A stretch of DNA of 64,000 bases from Streptomyces huasconensis (GCA_004010275.1 RBWT01000002.1:53244-117243), one strand, 5' to 3'; shown: positions 8,340 to 17,788, counted from the stretch's first letter. The notes: a model not told the origin generated them from the sequence alone. A program made the numbers and translations.

Positions 8340-9623
8340 TTGAGCACAAAGCATCAGCTGATCTGGGTCGGCATCGACGCCGACAAAGGCCACCACTGGG
8401 CAGTGGCCATCGACAGCGACGGCGAACGTTTACTGTCGCGGAAGGTCCTGAATGACGAGGACGCGATCCTCGCCTTACTCGCGGACGTCTTAGAGCTGGC
8501 GGGCGAAGTCCGCTGGGCAGTGGATATCTCCAGCCGCCCCTCAGCCCTGCTGCTGGCGCTCCTACTCGCGCACGGCCAGCCGGTCGTCTACATCCCCGGC
8601 AAGACCGTGAACCGCATGACGGGCGCCTACCGCGGTGAGGGCAAGACCGGTGCGAAGGACGCCCGGGTCATCGCCGACCTGGCCCGGCTGCGGCGGGACT
8701 TCCGCCCCATCGCGCCCTCGGTGGCACTGACCAGCGAGTTGCAGCTGCTCGTCGGTTATCGCCGGGACCTGATCGCCGACCGGGTACGGCTGATCAACAG
8801 GCTCCGCGAGGTCCTGGTCGGCATCTGCCCTGCGCTGGAACGAGCCTTCGAGTACCGCAAGCATCCCGGGCTGGTCCTGCTGACCGGCTACCAGACACCC
8901 GCCGCCATCCAGCGGATGGGGGTGAAGCGGCTGGCCGACTGGCTCGCGCGCCGCAACATCCGCACCGCCGTTGTCTTCGCGGAACGAGCCTTCCAGGCTG
9001 CGGCCTCGCAGCACACGGCGCTGCCCGGCGAGGGGCTGGCAGCGAAACTCGTGAAGGAGCTGACCCACCGCACCCTCGAACTGGACAAGCGGATCAAGGA
9101 GAACGAGCAGGCCATCACCGCCTTGTTCCGCACCGACGAACGAGCCGAGATCGTCGAGTCCCTGCCCGGCATGGGGCCGATCCTCGGAGCCGAGTTCCTG
9201 GCCATCGTCGGGGACATGTCCACACACAAGGACGCCGGCCACCTCGCCGCTCACGCGGGTCTCGCGCCCGTTCCGCGGGACTCCGGCCGGAGGACGAACA
9301 ACCTGCACCGGCCCAAGCACTACAACCGGCGCCTACGGCACATCTTCTACATGTCGGCCCATGTGTCGATGACGCTGCCAGGTCCCTCCCAGGAGTACTA
9401 GCGAAAGAAGCGCAGCGAAGGGCTGATCCACACCCAGGCCGTCCTCTCCCTGGCCCGCCGCAGAGTCGACGTCTTGTGGGCCCTGCTGCGGGACAAACGC
9501 CCATTCACCGCCACCCACCCATCGTTCAGACCGCTTGACCCTGCCCTGGCCCGCGAGGCGCGGGGCATGCGCGTGATGGGCGAGGCCAGCAGTGGGGTTC
9601 TTCGTTGCCGCACGGGTGAGTGA
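8340..9623 (+). mobile_element. IS110-family transposase, interrupted by a stop codon
   Basis: TTG start at 8340. The N-terminal DEDD-type RuvC-like domain begins GIDADKGHHWAVAID and includes GKTGAKDARVIADLARL. The C-terminal Tnp_20 domain carries LPGMGPILGAEFLAIVGD and H-A-G-L-A-P-V-P-R-D-S-G with the catalytic serine. At 9399-9401 a TAG replaces what should be a tyrosine codon (...GPSQEY-stop); the same frame continues RKKRSEGLIHTQAVLSLARR and VLWALLRDKR, the expected IS110 C-terminus, to a TGA at 9621. The element is therefore probably inactive unless the stop is read through. IS110 makes no terminal inverted repeats or target duplications, so its ends cannot be set here. Confidence 0.85.
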
Positions 9624-9637
9624 TCGTTGGGGTTGGT

Positions 9638-9941
9638 ATGAGTCTGCGTACTGCTGCACGAACGGCTGTCACCGCCCTCGCTGCGCTGGGAGACAGCCAG
9701 GCGGCCCCCGCATGGGCCGGAGGCATCGGCGACTTCCTGTCCCCTGCCTTCGGCACGAGCTGCGCCAACCAGGTAGGCGCCACAGCCGTCGGTGGCGCAA
9801 CCTCCGCACCGAGTAGTGCGGGCGGCAACGCCCTGGGCGTACCACTCACCGGCCCGCTCAATCAGTGTGGGGGCCGCGGACATGCCGGGGATGAGCGTGT
9901 CGACTCAAGGCCGCTCGGTCAACTTGCGGACTCTCTCTTAG
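9638..9941 (+). CDS. small exported protein with two cysteines, frame-shifted
   Basis: ATG 9638 begins MSLRTAARTAVTALAALG, a signal-like stretch. The mature part reads GGIGDFLSPAFGTSCANQ, then an N-A-L-G-V-P-L-T-G-P-L-N-Q-C-G-G block. This matches a common small secreted Streptomyces family (GIGDFLSPAFGT...C...LNQCGG) that I know only as hypothetical. A run of five G after the second Cys codon breaks the frame; with one G fewer, the protein continues A-A-D-M-P-G-M-S-V-S-T to a TAG at 9939. It follows the IS110 remnant and ends ahead of a strong bidirectional hairpin. Confidence 0.5.
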
Positions 9942-10011
9942 TGCTGCCATGGCGATCTCAAGGCCCCTGAGGGCCTACCCGGCCAAAGCGGTTGCCGACG
10001 GGCATTGAGAT

Positions 10012-10043
10012 GCCCCCGGAATCGCAAGGCGGATTCCGGGGGC
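10012..10043. terminator. bidirectional terminator hairpin
   Basis: Perfect 12-bp inverted repeat (GCCCCCGGAATC / GATTCCGGGGGC, 8-base loop) between the ends of two convergent genes, the exported protein ending at 9941 and the surface protein ending at 10065. Confidence 0.75.
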
Positions 10044-10064
10044 CGTATCAGGGGCGTGTGTCTG

Positions 10065-11095
10065 CTAGTTCTCGGTGGAGCCGTCGTTGTCGGAGTCGTC
10101 CGTACGACGTCGGCGGGAAACTATGAGTGCGCCGCCGCCGGCGGCGAGGAGGAGACCGGCGCCGCCCATCAGCCACGGGGTGGCATCGGCGCCGGTGTGG
10201 GCGAGGGAACCGTCGGGCTCAGGGGCCATCGTGTTCGATGCGGTCTCGTCGGGGGCCGGGGAGCCAGTCGGCTTCTCCTTCCTCTCCGGCGTGCCGTGGT
10301 CACCAGAGCTGCCGGACGTCGGCTTGTCCGAGGGCTTCTCAGTCGGCTTGTCGGTGGGCTTCTCCGAGCGGTCGGGCCCGGCGGGGTGGTGTGCGTCTTG
10401 GCGTTGATGACGGTCACGGTGACTGGGTCCCCGGGCTTGGCCTTGAAGTCGCGCTGCCCCTTGTAGAGGTCGTATCCCGCGGGTGCCTTCGTCTCCATGA
10501 CCCAGAAGTTGGTGCCGGTGCGGTTGTCGACCGGGAGCTTGGCGGTGACGGTGCCCTTGTCGCCGGTGGTGAGGGTGAGGAGGGTCTTGCCGCCGGTGCC
10601 AATGTTGACGGTGGCGCCGGGCAGGAGCTTGCCGCTCTTGTCGTCCTTGGCCTTGAGCAGGAGGGAGGCGGGCTTGAACGGATCGATGATGGTGAGCGGG
10701 GCGTCGGTGCTGGAGGTAACGATGACGTCCTGGTCCTCGACGACGTCGTGCAGCGGGCTGCCGCTGGAGGTCTCCTTAAGTCGGTAGAGGCCCGGTGCCA
10801 GGTCTTTGAAGGCCAGGTGGCCCTCGGCGTCGGTCTTGCCGCTCCCGGCCTCCTTGCCCATGGAGTCGTAAAGGGTGAAGGACGCGCCAGCCAGGACGTC
10901 GCCGCCCGCGTCCTTCTTGAGGATGGCGACGCCGCCGCCCTCTGTGGCAGCGCGCGGGGCGGATGTGGTGGAGGCCGGCGGGTTCGGATCCGGAGTCTGG
11001 GCGGAGGCGGCCGGGGCCCAGGCCAGGGATCCGGTCACGGCAGCCGCAACGGTGAGGGCCGCGGTCGGAAGAAGGCGAGCGCATCGGGTGTGCAA
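10065..11095 (-). CDS. SpaA-type surface protein with LPXTG-like anchor, frame-shifted
   Basis: A TTG start at 11095 has GGGGAG upstream. A signal peptide ends near A-S-A-Q. Two SpaA/Cna-B-like prealbumin repeats follow: one with V-A-I-L-K-K-D-A-G-G and an A-G-A-S-F-T-L-Y-D strand, the other with PASLLLKAKDDKSGKLLPGA and WVMETKAPAGYDLY. Such repeats usually form Lys-Asn isopeptide bonds. A missing base near 10380 breaks the frame; downstream come E-K-P-T-D-K-P-T repeats, the sorting motif LAHTG, a hydrophobic segment and an R-R-R-R tail, ending at 10065. It is thus a sortase-anchored wall protein of about 343 residues. A role in cell contact or adhesion is inferred. Confidence 0.75.
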
Positions 11096-11234
11096 GTAGG
11101 AACTCCCCAGGGGCGGGGCGGGATGGCCAGAGAACGCGGGGTTGGTTAGCGGGTGCGGCTCGGCCGGGGAGCGCCGCAGGCGCCGTGACCGGCGAGGTAC
11201 CGGGCATCTGCTGTACCGGGGTCGGGGCCGCGAT

Positions 11235-11920
11235 CTACATGTGGCGGCGGGTGTGGAACGGGATGTCCTTCACCGCTCGGGTCACCGGCTCCATGGAGAC
11301 CAGCGAGGTGGTGAAGGCAGCGAACAGCGTGGTCGGGGTGCCTTCGAAGAAACGTGCGCGCCAGTAGGGCTCGCTCGGGTAACCGCCCCAGGGCGACCAG
11401 GTGGGCGAGTCGGGGTGGATGGTGGTGGCGTAGCGGTGCTGTACGACACCAAGGGACTCGGGGTCGCGGAAGCACTGGGTGCCGTCGGTCTTGACCTGGT
11501 GGTTCCAGCCGCGAGTGAGGAGCAGCGTGTACGCCTCCTGCGGTGGGGTGTCGTCCTCGTACAGACGCTCCTGGTCGCTGTGGCGGTCTTGGAGGTTGAG
11601 GTCGAGGAGTTCGGTGTGGAAGTCGTGCAGCAGCTCGACCGGGGGTGGTGGCGTCGAAGCTGCTCTGCCAGGCCGGGGGACCGAACAGCGCGCGGTTGGT
11701 GGTGACCGTCTACTTCCCCTTGCGTGGGCTCTCTGCGTCAGGGACCAGGGTGGTGAACAGCCGCAGGCAAGGGCTGGTGGCGAGGGCCCGCTGGTGCACG
11801 GTCCAGTCTTCGGGGAAGGGCGGGACCGCATGGAGATCCATGGTCCGGGGCTGGCCAGGGGGCGGGGCAGGACCATCACGGACTGGGCCGGGTCGCGGTT
11901 GATGAAGAATCGGTCGACAT
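11235..11920 (-). pseudogene. DUF317 protein with frameshifts and a nonsense codon
   Basis: The last part is clear DUF317: P-V-E-L-L-H-D-F-H-T, then TLLLTRGWNHQVKTDGTQ, then S-E-P-Y-W-R-A-R-F-F with a closing TTLFAAFTTSL. Upstream pieces lie in other frames: RFFINRDPAQSVMVLPRPL near the start, then EDWTVHQRALATSPCLRLFT. Lesions are an indel near 11850, a TAG at 11710-11712 where the family usually has tryptophan (K-G-K-stop-T-V-T-T-N), and an extra G in the G5 run at 11641-11645. It sits just downstream of another DUF317 gene on the same strand. Probably inactive unless these are sequence errors. Confidence 0.65.
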
Positions 11921-11930
11921 GGGCGGGTCC

Positions 11931-12773
11931 TCAGCGGCGGCGGGCGGGCAGCGCGGCACCGGGCGCGACCGGTGGGAGCGTGGTGGTGCTCCAGCGGGGA
12001 ACGCTGCGCGTGCTCGAGCGCGGGCGGGCGACGGCGGGCGGTGGCGGTCTGCTGGACGTCGAGCGGGGTCGGTGCGGGAGGCTTCGGTGGCTCGACGGGG
12101 GTGAGCTGGGCGAGTTGGGCGAGCCGGGGGTTGAGGTTGTTCTTGTAGCGGGCGACGGGGGTGGGGTCGACGAAGGCGCAGCGGTGGCTGCTATGAGGTG
12201 CTTGGGGGTGCGCGCGGTGAAGATCGCCTCGGCGCGGGTTCCCCAGCCCTGGGGCCCGGCCCACAGTTCCACGGTTTCGCGGTCCGGTCCGGTGCCGATG
12301 ACGTCGATGTTGGCTCCGGCCAGGCCGTCCGGGGCGACGATCTCTACCGTGCCGCGGGTCAGCGGCCGACGTTCCCATCCGGCGTCGAGCAGGGGCTGTA
12401 CCGCGTCGGTCCAGCGGTACGACGGAGCGGCCAGGAAGCTGTGGGTGTCCGTGCTCCACTCGCGGGCGAGGGCGCTGGTGAGGCCGCGGACGATCTCGGG
12501 CGGAGTGTTCTGGTTGAAGGTGGCCGTCCAGGTGGCACGGGACACGGCGTCCTCGGCTGCGCTGATCCGCCACACGTCGTAGTCATCGCCTGCCCAACCG
12601 ATCTTGATTCGGTGGTCGGGTGAGGTGACGACCGTCTGGAACGGGCCGTCAACGAAGTGGTGGTGCTGCCAGTGTTTGACGGGGTCGAAGCTCGGATCGG
12701 CGTGGCCGGGCAGGCCGGCGAGGTAGCGCGGGGAGACGTAGACATCTCCCTCGGCCGGGGCGGGGTGGGTCAT
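11931..12773 (-). CDS. DUF317-domain protein
   Basis: ATG 12773. It starts VYVSPRYLAGLPGHADPSF, the standard DUF317 opening (VxPRYLAG), followed by Y-D-V-W-R-I-S-A and T-A-T-F-N-Q-N-T-P-P-E-I-V. The second unit has LLDAGWERRPLTRG, I-V-A-P-D-G-L-A-G and ARTPKHLIAATA. After about residue 205 the frame is wrong for about 150 bases: the other frame gives A-F-V-D-P-T-P-V-A-R-Y-K-N-N-L-N before the original frame resumes with W-S-T-T-T-L-P-P and ends P-A-R-R-R, so two compensating indels are likely. The family's function is unknown; in Streptomyces such genes cluster on mobile elements, as here. Confidence 0.75.
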   Translation of the reverse strand: MTHPAPAEGDVYVSPRYLAGLPGHADPSFDPVKHWQHHHFVDGPFQTVVTSPDHRIKIGWAGDDYDVWRISAAEDAVSRATWTATFNQNTPPEIVRGLTSALAREWSTDTHSFLAAPSYRWTDAVQPLLDAGWERRPLTRGTVEIVAPDGLAGANIDVIGTGPDRETVELWAGPQGWGTRAEAIFTARTPKHLIAATAAPSSTPPPSPATRTTSTPGSPNSPSSPPSSHRSLPHRPRSTSSRPPPPAVARPRSSTRSVPRWSTTTLPPVAPGAALPARRR

Positions 12774-12896
12774 GGGCGTGTCCGTCGGTGTCGGGAGGGA
12801 AGTCAGCTGGTGGCCGTCGGGCCATGGCCGATGCGGGTCGGTTGCACAGCGGGCGCGAGATCCTGCTCAGCGGGCCGGGCTTGGGCAGTGCGCGTC

Positions 12897-14145
12897 TTAC
12901 GCCGAGGACGCGGAGGGCCGGGGTTCGACGACGAGGGTCAGGTGGCCAAGAGCCTCTGTGGCGCGTGCCTGAGCAGCTTCGGTCGTGGGCCCGGTGGTGA
13001 TCAGGAATCCGGCGCGGGCGCTGAACATGTCGCCGTCGGGCGGCAGGGTGACCGTGTCGCCGACCGTGCAGTGGAAGGTGACCTGCTCCAGCCACGGTGT
13101 GCGAGCGGCGAAGCTGTCGTCGAAGTGGCAGTGGGTCAGCGTGCCGGAGGCGTTCGGGTACAGCAGCCGGATCGCGGCGGCGCGGTGGCGGGTGCGGGTG
13201 AGGTCGGGGATCTGGCCGTAGGCGGTGTCGGCGGCGGCGCGGGCCAGGTCCACGCCGGTGGTGAGCTGGACGAGGTGGCCGATCATGTCGCCGCCGATAC
13301 GTGCGTTGACCTCGATCAGGCGGGGGCGGCCGTTCACGAGGCGCATCTCGACGTGGCTCACGCCGTCGGTGATGCCAGGCGCCTTGATGGCCGCGGTGGC
13401 GACGGGCGCGACCTGATCGAGCAGCGGGTCGGCGGCATCGATGCTGTGGGCGATCTCCTCGAAGAACGGCGGGGCGCCGAGGGTCTTGCGGGTGACGGCT
13501 AGCGCGGTGGTGCGACTGCGGTGGGTGACGCACTCGACGGAGATCTCGGGGCCGTCGAGGTACTCCTCCACCAGTACCTTGGTGCTCTCGATGCCGTCGC
13601 GGGCCCCGGCGGTGGCGAACTGGAAGCCGCCGGGCAGTTCTTCGGCGCGGTTGATGCGGATGACGCCGATGCTGCCTGCGCGGGCAGCTGGCTTGAGTAC
13701 GACGGGGTAGCCGATTGTCTCGGCGGCGAGCGCTGCCTCAAGCAGGGAGCGGGCGGTCATTGACGCGGCCGAGGGCACGCCGTGGCGGGCGTACAGGGTG
13801 CGGGCGGTCGCCTTGTTGCGGGCGGCTTCCATGACCTGTGGGCTGTTCGTCGGCAGGCCCAGGCGCCGCGCCAGGCGGGCGGGCGGTCTGAACGAGATAC
13901 CACTCGGCCCACGTTGCCACGCCGGTCAGTTCGTGCCGCTCGGCGAGGGCCTGGCCGGCGGCGGCCAGCGCCTGGGAGTCGTCGGGATCGGCGATCTCGA
14001 AGTCGGTGATGAACTCCCGCTCCCAGGTGGGGGCGGCGGGGGTGATCAGGACGACGTCGTACCGGGCGGCGACGGCTTCGAGGCAGTAGCCGCGGTACGC
14101 CTCGGCCTCCGGACCGGCGGTCGATATGACAAGGATGACGGGCAA
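12897..14145 (-). CDS. ATP-grasp carboxylate-amine ligase-like enzyme, frame-shifted
   Basis: ATG 14145 begins MPVILVISTAGPEAEAY, the N-terminal Rossmann-like strand of ATP-grasp ligases. A duplicated base near 13885 breaks the frame; the rest resumes as L-A-R-R-L-G-L-P and continues ARTLYARHGVPSA. It includes the ATP-grasp lid (Y-P-V-V-L-K-P-A-A-R-A-G-S-I-G-V), V-L-V-E-E-Y-L-D-G-P-E-I-S-V-E, and the metal-binding R-L-I-E-V-N-A-R-I-G-G-D. Total about 415 residues, as in ATP-grasp enzymes of the BacD/carnosine-synthase type. Expected chemistry is ATP-dependent acyl-phosphate formation and amide or peptide ligation. The MFS exporter upstream suggests a small peptide that is made and exported; this is inference. 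Confidence 0.8.
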
Positions 14146-14158
14146 GGACTCTCCAAGA

Positions 14159-14539
14159 TCAAGCAGATAATGCGTAGTTCGAACGCGGCGGTGACGGTTT
14201 AGGGAGTACGTCGGCGACGCAGTTTTCGAAGACGGAGGCCCACTCGGGGTGGTCCGCGATCAACTTCCGCGCGTACAGCGCGCTGTAGTTGTTGTTGATC
14301 CCGCGCAGTCCCTGCGGGAGTCGCCAGCGCAAGTCCTCGAACAGGTCCTTGAGTCCGATGCGGGTGGCCCCGGCGGCGAGCCGTTCGTCCGTCAGCTTCT
14401 CCAGGGCCCGGTAGACGTAGGGGTGGGCTGCGTCGAAGGCGAGGAACTGGTCGGTGATGGTGGGCCGCGATCCCGCGCGGGAGGAGGGCCGGGCGACCGG
14501 TATGTCGGCCTGAGTGGCAGCGGGCATGGGCATGGGCAT
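14159..14539 (-). CDS. conserved actinobacterial/phage protein of unknown function
   Basis: 126 residues from the first of three tandem Met-Pro codons (ATG 14539), with GGAG about 9 bases upstream. The central part reads FLAFDAAHPYVYRALEKL and then DLFEDLRWRLPQGLRGINNN, followed by Y-S-A-L-Y-A-R-K-L-I-A-D-H-P-E-W. I recognise this layout (H-P-x-V-Y, R-W, I-N-x-x-Y-x-x-x-Y-A-R) from small proteins common on actinobacterial phages and mobile elements, without known function. It lies between the MFS exporter and the ATP-grasp gene on the same strand with short gaps, so it is probably cotranscribed. Confidence 0.55.
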   Translation of the reverse strand: MPMPMPAATQADIPVARPSSRAGSRPTITDQFLAFDAAHPYVYRALEKLTDERLAAGATRIGLKDLFEDLRWRLPQGLRGINNNYSALYARKLIADHPEWASVFENCVADVLPKPSPPRSNYALSA

Positions 14540-14582
14540 CGGGCGGATCTCCAGGGCGCGAAAGGCGGCAGGGCAGGGTGGG

Positions 14583-15820
14583 TCAGGCGAGCCGGGCGTG
14601 AAGTGCCGGGAGAGTGCGCAGGCGCAGGAAGGCCAGGCACAGGCCGAGGGCCTGCACGGCGGCACAGATGGTGATCACGTGGCCGAGCAGTGTGGGCGGC
14701 ACCGTGGCGACCAGGAGGCCCGCCAGCGGGAAGGGCAGCAGGAGCAGCAGGATCGTCAGCGAGAGAGTGGCGCCGAACACCTGCTGCGGGATGAGGTGGG
14801 AGCGCAGAGTGCGTAGAACCACCGTCATGCCGCCCTCTCCGGCCATGAGCACCGCGATCAGCACGAGGTACGCGGTGTAGGTGTGGGTGAGGGAGACGGC
14901 CAGGCACGCGCTTGCCGCGACGGTGGCGGAGAGCGCGCCGACGGGCCACAGGCCGAAGCGGTCGATCGCGCGGCGGCACACCGCGACGGTGATCAGGGAG
15001 GCGACGGCGGCCACCGACCAGATCAGGCCCACGCCCGCGCTGGAGTGTCCGAACTGCTGGACCACAATCACGGGTGCCGCGGCCTGGAGCAGGCCGATGG
15101 CGAGGTTGGACAGGGTCAGTCCGCAGACCAGCCAGCCGAGCGCGGGCAGCGAGCGCAAGGTCGTCCATCCGGTGCGCAGCCCCGCAAGGACGGGCTGCGG
15201 CAACTCGGTTTTGACGGCGTACTGGCGGGGGGCGAGCGCGCACGCCAGGAGCGAGAAGGCGGCGATCGTGGTCAGCATCCCGGGCGCACCGGTGCACTCC
15301 AGCAGGAGGCCGGCGAGGGCGGGTCCGGCCGGGGTGACGACCTGGTCGATGCCCAGCAGCACCGACTGCACGCGGTGGGCGCGCTCGCCTGCCTCGCGGC
15401 TGGCGATGCGCCCGCCGTCTCCGCGGCGATGTAGGAGAACTCGGTGAGTACGCCGGTCAGCGCGGCGAGCAGCATGACCGTGACCGTGGTGGGCAGTCCG
15501 GCGTCCATCTGCGGCAGGGCGAGGGCGGCGGCCACGACGACGGTGGCTCGCAGTGCCGAGGCCAGTCGCAGAACGCGGGTGGTGCCGTGGCGGTCGACCA
15601 TCGCTCCGGCGACGGCGAACGCGCCCAGGCGCGGCACCCACTCCAGTGCGAACGCCACGCCGGTCAGGGCTGCGGAGTGGGTGGTGGCGAGCACCAGCAG
15701 CGGGATGCCGTACGTCGTCATCGCGAAGGCGCCGGCGTCCATGCTGCGGGGCAGGTAGATGCCGCGCAGCAGGGTGGGGACCGGTCGGCGGGCATGCCGG
15801 GGTCCGACACTGGATCTCAC
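14583..15820 (-). CDS. MFS exporter, frame-shifted
   Basis: The GTG start at 15820 overlaps the stop of the upstream regulator (GTGA). The N-terminal half (MTTYGIPLLVLATTHSAALT, a GAMVDRHGTTRVLRLASAL loop) carries the MFS motif D-R-x-G between helices 2 and 3. An indel near 15420 separates it from the second half, which resumes RIASREAGERAHRVQS and includes multiple membrane helices such as LGWLVCGLTLSNLAIGL. Total about 412 residues, a normal length. Drug- or product-export is expected from the family. It is in an operon with winged-helix regulators upstream and an ATP-grasp ligase downstream. Confidence 0.8.
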
Positions 15821-16395
15821 GCAGCGCGCTCCATCTCGTCCGCCGTGAGGGCGGTGCGGAGGGCCATGTCGTGCTGGAGGCTCATGTTTGCCCGGAGCCA
15901 GGCGGTCAGGGCGGCCTGCGGGCGGTCGAGGGCCGAGATGGCCTGCGGGCTGAGGATCGCTCCGCCGGGCAGCAGCAGTCCTCCGGAGGTGCCGGGCCGG
16001 GCGACACCGCGAGCCAGGGCCGGGCCCTGGCCGAGCAGGGTGAGGGTGTGCTGAACTCGGGTGACGAAGTCACCGGTGGCGGTGGGGAACTGGTGGGTGC
16101 GGGCCCAGCGTGCGGCCGTGTCGTAGACGTCGGCGAGGTCCTCGCCGCTGTCGGTGAGCCGGTAGCGGACTCGTTCGTGCTCGTCGCCGTGAACGAGGCC
16201 CAAGTCGCGGGCCCGGTCGATGGCGTGGCCGAGTTGGTTGGCGGTCAGGTTGCCGAAGGCGGCCTGCAGGCTGCCGCGGCGGCGGTTGATGGGGCCGTTG
16301 TCGGCGATCTCGCTGACGAGGCGGATCAGGGCCGGCAGGGACAGCGCGCGGATGGCCTGGCGCTGGTCGAGGTCATCGGTGGGGTATCTGGTCAT
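15817..16395 (-). CDS. winged-helix transcriptional regulator
   Basis: 192 residues from ATG 16395, overlapping the upstream stop (ATGA). Residues about 10-85 form a winged helix: RALSLPALIRLVSEIADNG, FGNLTANQLGHAIDRARDLG (recognition helix) and R-V-R-Y-R-L-T-D-S-G as the wing and exit. This resembles the second half of HxlR-type regulators. The C-terminal part (PQAALTAWLRANMSLQHDMA) is helical and may serve in dimerisation or ligand binding. It lies between a larger HxlR-like regulator and the MFS exporter, so control of that operon is likely. Confidence 0.6.
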   Translation of the reverse strand: MTRYPTDDLDQRQAIRALSLPALIRLVSEIADNGPINRRRGSLQAAFGNLTANQLGHAIDRARDLGLVHGDEHERVRYRLTDSGEDLADVYDTAARWARTHQFPTATGDFVTRVQHTLTLLGQGPALARGVARPGTSGGLLLPGGAILSPQAISALDRPQAALTAWLRANMSLQHDMALRTALTADEMERAA

Positions 16396-17309
16396 CGGCG
16401 GTGGCCCCCTGTCTGGGGGACGGCGAGGGGACGCACCGGTATCTGGTGCGAGAAGAGGTCGCCGGGCTTCCAGGCCATGTGCCGCGTGGCTGAAGCCGAG
16501 GTGGACGGCGGCTGAGTGGTCAGGGCCGGGGTGGCCGTGGCGGGTGCGGGGGTGGCGGGTGCCGGCACGCGGGGCTGGGTGGTCAGCCACGGCCCGGACT
16601 GGGCCTGCGTCGATGCCGGGGCCTGGCCCCACACGGGGTGGGTGGCGGCCTGCGGGCGTCCGGCGGCCCAGGCAGCAAGGGCTCGGTAGACGGGGGCAAG
16701 CGCATGCCCGTTGGAGGTCAGTTCGTAGGCGCGGCCGTCCTTGCGGACGAGTCCGTCCTCGACCAGGCGGTCCATCTGGGGGTAGATGTTGCTGAGCCGG
16801 TAACCGGGCATCGCCGCAGCGGCGAGCGCCTTGGCGCTAGTGGCGCCGCGGGCCCTGAGCACCCATAGGATCGCGGTGGCGTGACGGGGGCCGATCAGTG
16901 CGAGGGTGTCTTCGATGTTCTGCGCGGGCGCGACCTGGGTGAGCGGCTCCAGCTGGCCGGTGTCCTTGTTCTTCACCAGGGGCTTTTCCAGGTGCGCCTC
17001 GCCCCACGCGGCGATCACGTTCAGGACAGGCATGAGGTCGGTGCCACGACCGGTCAGGCCATAGGTCACATGCCCCTGGGCAACCTCGGTGCGCTCGACC
17101 AGTCCGGCGTCGGTGAGCTTGCGCAGCTTGGGGTGGAGCGTGCCGTCGTTGAGCCAGGACAGGCGCGGCTTGATCTCCGCGTACCGCAAGGGCTGCGCGG
17201 ACAGCGTCATCAGGATCCACACGCTCCACAGTGGGGTGACCATCTCCAGTGACTCGGCGACGCGTTGCACGTCGGCCTGGGTGGAGCGGGGCAGACCGGT
17301 GGTGACCAA
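16392..17309 (-). CDS. tandem HxlR-type winged-helix regulator
   Basis: 305 residues from a TTG at 17309, with AGGAG about 9 bases upstream. The first winged helix (about 20-110) has VTPLWSVWILMTLSAQPLRY, L-H-P-K-L-R-K-L-T-D-A-G-L-V and Y-G-L-T-G-R-G, a full HxlR pattern. A second copy (about 130-215) has I-G-P-R-H-A-T-A-I-L-W-V-L and YPQMDRLVEDGLVRKDGRAY. The remaining 90 residues are Pro/Ala/Thr-rich and probably disordered. HxlR proteins bind palindromes as dimers, but this one carries two domains in one chain. First gene of an operon with another regulator and the exporter. Confidence 0.75.
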   Translation of the reverse strand: MVTTGLPRSTQADVQRVAESLEMVTPLWSVWILMTLSAQPLRYAEIKPRLSWLNDGTLHPKLRKLTDAGLVERTEVAQGHVTYGLTGRGTDLMPVLNVIAAWGEAHLEKPLVKNKDTGQLEPLTQVAPAQNIEDTLALIGPRHATAILWVLRARGATSAKALAAAAMPGYRLSNIYPQMDRLVEDGLVRKDGRAYELTSNGHALAPVYRALAAWAAGRPQAATHPVWGQAPASTQAQSGPWLTTQPRVPAPATPAPATATPALTTQPPSTSASATRHMAWKPGDLFSHQIPVRPLAVPQTGGHRR

Positions 17310-17339
17310 GGGGGTAACTCCTAGGGCGAGGCGGGTGAA

Positions 17340-17778
17340 TCAGCGGGTGTGGGTGGCAGCGGGCTCCATGGGCCTCGGCGGCGCCGGAGACGGTGAGATC
17401 CGCTGCCGTCGAAGGCGCGGGGGTGCCCGCTGCCGTGGAAGGCGCGGGGGTGCGGTGCAGGCTGGCCAGAACGGCGCTGACGGTCTTGGCGTGGGCGTCC
17501 CGGGTGGCGACGGATTCGGCGATCCGGCGGGCGCAGTCGAGCAGGTGACCGGCTTCGAACTTGCCGATCTCCCGTTCCGGGTGCAGCAGTTCACGCAGCC
17601 GCTGGAGCTGGAAGGTGATGTTGCGCTCGGCGAGCTGCAGATCACTGTGGCTGCTTGTCAGGGCGGCGAGCATGGTGCCGGTCGGGTGGGTCTCGGCGTG
17701 GGCTTCGAGGGCGGCTATCGGCTGGCCGTACAGGTTCTCGATGCGTGCGGCGATGGTCTCGGACGTGGAGTGGGGCAA
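17340..17778 (-). CDS. small helical protein, frame-shifted tail
   Basis: TTG start at 17778, with AAGG about 8 bases upstream. The body is helical: ARIENLYGQPIAALEAHAET, LAERNITFQLQRLRELLHPE and HLLDCARRIAESVATRDAHA. The tail holds a 9-residue tandem repeat (TPAPSTAAG) encoded by a 27-bp direct repeat. An indel near 17370-17400 separates this from the probable natural end M-E-P-A-A-T-H-T-R, stop at 17340. It belongs to the set of small helical proteins with low-complexity tails seen throughout this window; function unknown. Gap of 30 bases to the HxlR gene. Confidence 0.5.
17401..17454. repeat. 27-bp tandem direct repeat, two copies
   Basis: Two adjacent 27-bp units (17401-17427, 17428-17454) differ at two positions. 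They lie inside the helical-protein gene and encode the repeated Thr-Pro-Ala-Pro-Ser-Thr-Ala-Ala segment. Confidence 0.8.
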
Positions 17779-17788
17779 TCGGGAGCCT

